From: Streptacidiphilus sp041262165
Lineage (GTDB): Bacteria; Actinomycetota; Actinomycetes; Streptomycetales; Streptomycetaceae
DNA length: 64,000 bases
Direction of reading: 5' to 3'
NCBI RefSeq assembly: GCF_041262165.1
Contig: NZ_JBGCBY010000006.1
Location: forward strand, 62,001-126,000
The position numbers and the translations under genes were made by a program. How positions within the stretch are numbered: position 1 is the first letter of the stretch; each line of letters opens with the position of its first letter. The notes below the pieces were generated by a model, which saw nothing but the letters and a program-made list of their open reading frames with translations, was not told the origin of the DNA and searched no databases. Below, in pieces: positions 61,711 through 64,000 of the stretch.

Positions 61711-62589
61711 GTGAGCGAGGGGCACTATCCGGGCAGTCTGCCCGCACCCACACCGGGGCCGCCCAGGGCCACACTGCAGCTGCGGGCCGTCCCCGCGTCC
61801 GCCGCCCAGGCCCCGCACACCACGCATGACACAGATGCCACACATGTCACCCAGGGCGGGCAGGGCGGGCAGGCCGGCGGCTACGGCGAGCTGCCCCATC
61901 CGCACCCGCGGCATTCCCAGCACCCGCAGACCCCGGTCGCGACCGGCCACTTCCTGCTTCCCACCCCTCCCACCGCGCCGCTTCCGCCCGGCGTCGGACA
62001 CCCGCACGCCGTCCCCCTCGGCCCCGTCGCGGTCCTGCTCATCGGCCCGGCCGGCGCAGGCAAGACCTCGGTCGCCCGCCACTGGGCCGACCACCGGCGC
62101 ACTCCGACCGCGCACATCAGCCTCGACGACGTCCGCGAATGGGTGCGTTCCGGCTTCGCCAACCCCCAGTCCGGGTGGAACGACCAGTCCGAGGCCCAGT
62201 ACCGGCTGGCCCGTCGCACCTGCGGTTTCGCCGCCCGCAACTACCTCGCCAACGGCATCTCCTGCATCATCGACGACGCGGTGTTCCCCGACCGCCCCGC
62301 CATCGGGCTCGGCGGCTGGAAGCGCCACGTCGGCCCCGAACTGCTCCCCGTGGTCCTGCTCCCCGGCCTGGATGTGGTGCTGGCGCGCAACGCCCAGCGC
62401 TCCGGCGTCCGCCGACTGGAGGACGAGGAGGTCGCCCGGATCCACGGCCGGATGGCCGGCTGGTACGGCTCCGGACTGCCCATCATCGACAACTCCAAGC
62501 TGGACGTCCCGGGCACCGCCGCGGCCCTGGACCAGGTTCTCGCGCAAATCCTGGTAAATCACAGCCTCGCCCGACCGCGCAGCTGGTAG
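61711..62589 (+). CDS. AAA-type ATP-binding protein/P-loop kinase-like
   Basis: 292 aa. A disordered Pro/His/Thr-rich N-terminus of about 100 residues is followed by a P-loop core: VLLIGPAGAGKTSVARHWA (Walker A), TAHISLDDVREWVRSGFANPQSGW and SCIIDDAVFPDRPAIGLGGWKRH. It resembles small P-loop kinases that phosphorylate metabolites or RNA ends. GTG at 61711 with GTGGGCGGTG upstream. It lies between aroQ and the M24 homologue, which I recall as a conserved neighbour pair in Streptomyces. Substrate unknown. Confidence 0.75.
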   Translation: MSEGHYPGSLPAPTPGPPRATLQLRAVPASAAQAPHTTHDTDATHVTQGGQGGQAGGYGELPHPHPRHSQHPQTPVATGHFLLPTPPTAPLPPGVGHPHAVPLGPVAVLLIGPAGAGKTSVARHWADHRRTPTAHISLDDVREWVRSGFANPQSGWNDQSEAQYRLARRTCGFAARNYLANGISCIIDDAVFPDRPAIGLGGWKRHVGPELLPVVLLPGLDVVLARNAQRSGVRRLEDEEVARIHGRMAGWYGSGLPIIDNSKLDVPGTAAALDQVLAQILVNHSLARPRSW

Positions 62590-62665
62590 GCCGCAGCTGC
62601 AGCCCTCGGGCCCGCCCGGCCCTCCCGGGCGGCGGTATCCGCCGGGCGTACCTACCCTCGGAAGC

Positions 62666-63784
62666 ATGTCCGACGTGCACGTAGAACGCCGTGACCGGCT
62701 GCGCGAGCGCTGCAGCGCCACCGGGCTCGACGCGGCGCTGATCACGCACCCCGCGAACCTCCGCTGGCTCACCGGCAGCGCAGGCGGTGCCGGTGTCGGC
62801 AGCGACAGCGCCGAAGGAGCGCGGGCGCTGCTGGTCACCCCTGCCGCGGCCGTCCTCGCCGCAGCGGGCCTGTGGTCCGACGCGGACCTGGGCGGGGGCC
62901 TCACCCGGGTCGGCACCGGTCCCGCCGACGACCCGGCGGTGGTCCTGGCGGCCCGCTGCTCCGGCGGCAGCAGCCTCGGGGTGGAGGAGCACGACCTCAC
63001 CGTCGCCCGCCACCGGGCCGTCACCGCCGCTGCCTCGCTGCGGCAGATCCGGGACCTCGGCTGCGCCGTCGAGCAACTGCGCACCGTCAAGGACGAGCAG
63101 GAGCTCTCGCTGCTGCGGATCGCCGGGGAGATCGCCGACCAGGCCCTGGGCGAGCTGCTGGAGTCGATCGTGGCCGGCCGCACCGAACGGCATCTGGCCA
63201 TGGAACTCGAACGGCGGATGATCGACCACGGCGCCGACGGCGCGGCCTTCCCGGTGCGCGTCGGCACCGGTGACCACTCCGGGCGCGCCGCCCACGCGTC
63301 CGGTGACCGAAGGGTCGAGGAGGGAGACTTCCTCACCGTCGCCCTCGGAGCCTGCTACCGCGGCTACCGGGTGTCGGCGACCCGGACCTTCGTGGTCGGC
63401 CTCGGGCCCGCCGACTGGCAGGCCGAGCTGCACCGGCAGGTGTTCTCCGCGCAGCGTGCCGCCCGCGAGGCCCTCGCCGTCGGAGCCGGGCAGGACGCGG
63501 CCGACCGCGCCGCGCACCGCGTGCTCGACTCGCTCGGCCACGCTTTCGGGCACCCGTACGACACCTCCGGCGCCGGTGTCGGGCTGGAGATCGGCGAGGA
63601 GCCGCACCTCGGCCTCCAGGAGTTGGGTAAGCTTGACAATCGTGTGCCGGTAACCGTCGGCGTGGGGGTCTCTCTCCCGGGTCGCGGCGGGGTCCGGATC
63701 GAGGACACGCTCGTCGTCCGGCCGTCCGAGGACGGAGGACCCGAGCTGCTCACCATCACGACCAAGGAGCTCCTCGCCCTGTGA
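62666..63784 (+). CDS. M24 (Xaa-Pro aminopeptidase-like) protein, probably non-peptidase
   Basis: 372 aa with the creatinase N-domain (DAALITHPANLRWLTG) and the pita-bread C-domain (KDEQELSLLRIAGEIADQALGELL onward). The metal site is degraded. The first Asp is Ala226 (LTVALGA), the second Asp is Ser237 (YRVSATRT), the His of GHGVGL is Ala303 (GAGVGL), and the Glu of VTVEPG is Gly332 (VTVGVG). Only Glu346 in GGVRIED remains. The fold-defining glycines and the rest of these motifs are intact, so the gene is under selection for something other than canonical metallopeptidase activity. Located directly upstream of efp, where Xaa-Pro peptidase homologues often sit. Confidence 0.85.
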   Translation: MSDVHVERRDRLRERCSATGLDAALITHPANLRWLTGSAGGAGVGSDSAEGARALLVTPAAAVLAAAGLWSDADLGGGLTRVGTGPADDPAVVLAARCSGGSSLGVEEHDLTVARHRAVTAAASLRQIRDLGCAVEQLRTVKDEQELSLLRIAGEIADQALGELLESIVAGRTERHLAMELERRMIDHGADGAAFPVRVGTGDHSGRAAHASGDRRVEEGDFLTVALGACYRGYRVSATRTFVVGLGPADWQAELHRQVFSAQRAAREALAVGAGQDAADRAAHRVLDSLGHAFGHPYDTSGAGVGLEIGEEPHLGLQELGKLDNRVPVTVGVGVSLPGRGGVRIEDTLVVRPSEDGGPELLTITTKELLAL

Positions 63785-63823
63785 CCCTCGCGGGTCCATG
63801 GACACGACTCTTGGTTCTGTTGC

Positions 63824-63853
63824 TTGACAGACAGCGATATCTCAGGAGTTAGT
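63824..63853 (+). promoter_or_regulatory. efp: promoter of efp, probably leaderless transcript
   Basis: Consensus -35 TTGACA at 63824-63829 and GTTAGT at 63848-63853, spacer 18, with the GTG start 7 bases after the -10 element. The AGGAG at 63844-63848 is 11 bases from the GTG, too far for a good ribosome-binding site. Confidence 0.5.
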
Positions 63854-63859
63854 GCGACC

Positions 63860-64000
63860 GTGGCTTCCACCAACGACCTCAAGAACGGCATGGTGCTCAA
63901 GCTCGACAACGGCCAGCTTTGGTCCGTCGTCGAGTTCCAGCACGTCAAGCCCGGCAAGGGCCCGGCCTTCGTGCGCACCAAGCTGAAGCACGTGCTGTCC
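63860..64000 (+). CDS. efp: elongation factor P, 5' part (cut by the window end)
   Basis: Relieves ribosome stalling at polyproline. Only the first 47 codons are present: MASTNDLKNGMVLKLDNGQLW, then VEFQHVKPGKGPAFVRTKLKHVLS. The loop lysine sits in PGKGPA, the proline-containing loop of actinobacterial EF-P, which is reported to work with an unmodified Lys. GTG start. The remainder lies beyond 64000. Confidence 0.95.
   Translation, partial: MASTNDLKNGMVLKLDNGQLWSVVEFQHVKPGKGPAFVRTKLKHVLS

Overview
This is a 64 kb, high-GC chromosomal segment from a streptomycete (Streptomycetaceae: Streptomyces, Kitasatospora or Streptacidiphilus). Evidence: strong G/C bias at third codon positions, many GTG and TTG starts, an SsgB sporulation protein, actinobacterial phosphatidylinositol-mannoside genes, a transmembrane Ser/Thr kinase, and a gene order (thrS, HIT, pgsA-patA-pimA, pdxST, yebC, ruvCAB, yajC-secDF, apt, relA, hisS-aspS, rpsD, alaS, ruvX, mltG, aroE-C-K-B-Q, efp) that I recognise from the conserved Streptomyces core. 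No plasmid, phage, CRISPR array or biosynthetic cluster is visible. It is core chromosome with small accessory insertions.

Layout. 1-14 kb is the most mosaic part: a SpoU/TrmH methyltransferase with an internal duplication, an aldo/keto reductase behind two perfect palindromic operators, a PknB-type kinase, a tRNA operon (Gly-Cys-Val-Val-Val), pabB-pabC, a 224-bp MITE-like element touching the pabC stop codon, a tandem GNAT acetyltransferase, a DsbA-like protein, a CGNR zinc-finger regulator, ssgB, two solitary tRNA-Val(CAC) genes and an isochorismatase-family gene with an apparent frameshift. 14-29 kb holds thrS, a HIT hydrolase, an EF-G paralogue, the pgsA-patA-pimA phospholipid/mannoside operon, pdxS/pdxT and yebC. 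29-45 kb holds DNA repair (ruvCAB), Sec export (yajC-secD-secF), purine salvage (apt), ppGpp metabolism (relA) and two tRNA synthetases (hisS-aspS). 45-52 kb holds a secreted TNT-domain protein, rarA, rpsD, a large STAND-type ATPase and two small envelope proteins. 52-64 kb holds alaS-ruvX-mltG-aroE, then aroC-aroK-aroB-aroQ, an AAA-like ATPase, a catalytically degenerate M24 peptidase homologue and the start of efp.

How it works together: translation (tRNAs, ThrS, HisS, AspS, AlaS, S4, EF-P, EF-G2), chorismate synthesis and its use for folate (aro genes, pabB/pabC), recombination (ruvCAB, ruvX, rarA), membrane and cell-wall building (PgsA, PatA, PimA, Sec, MltG) and developmental control (SsgB, RelA, kinase). 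The observations most worth following are the secreted TNT-type NAD glycohydrolase candidate, the M24 homologue that has lost four of five metal ligands beside efp, the chimeric methyltransferase, the MITE-like repeat family and the twin operators.
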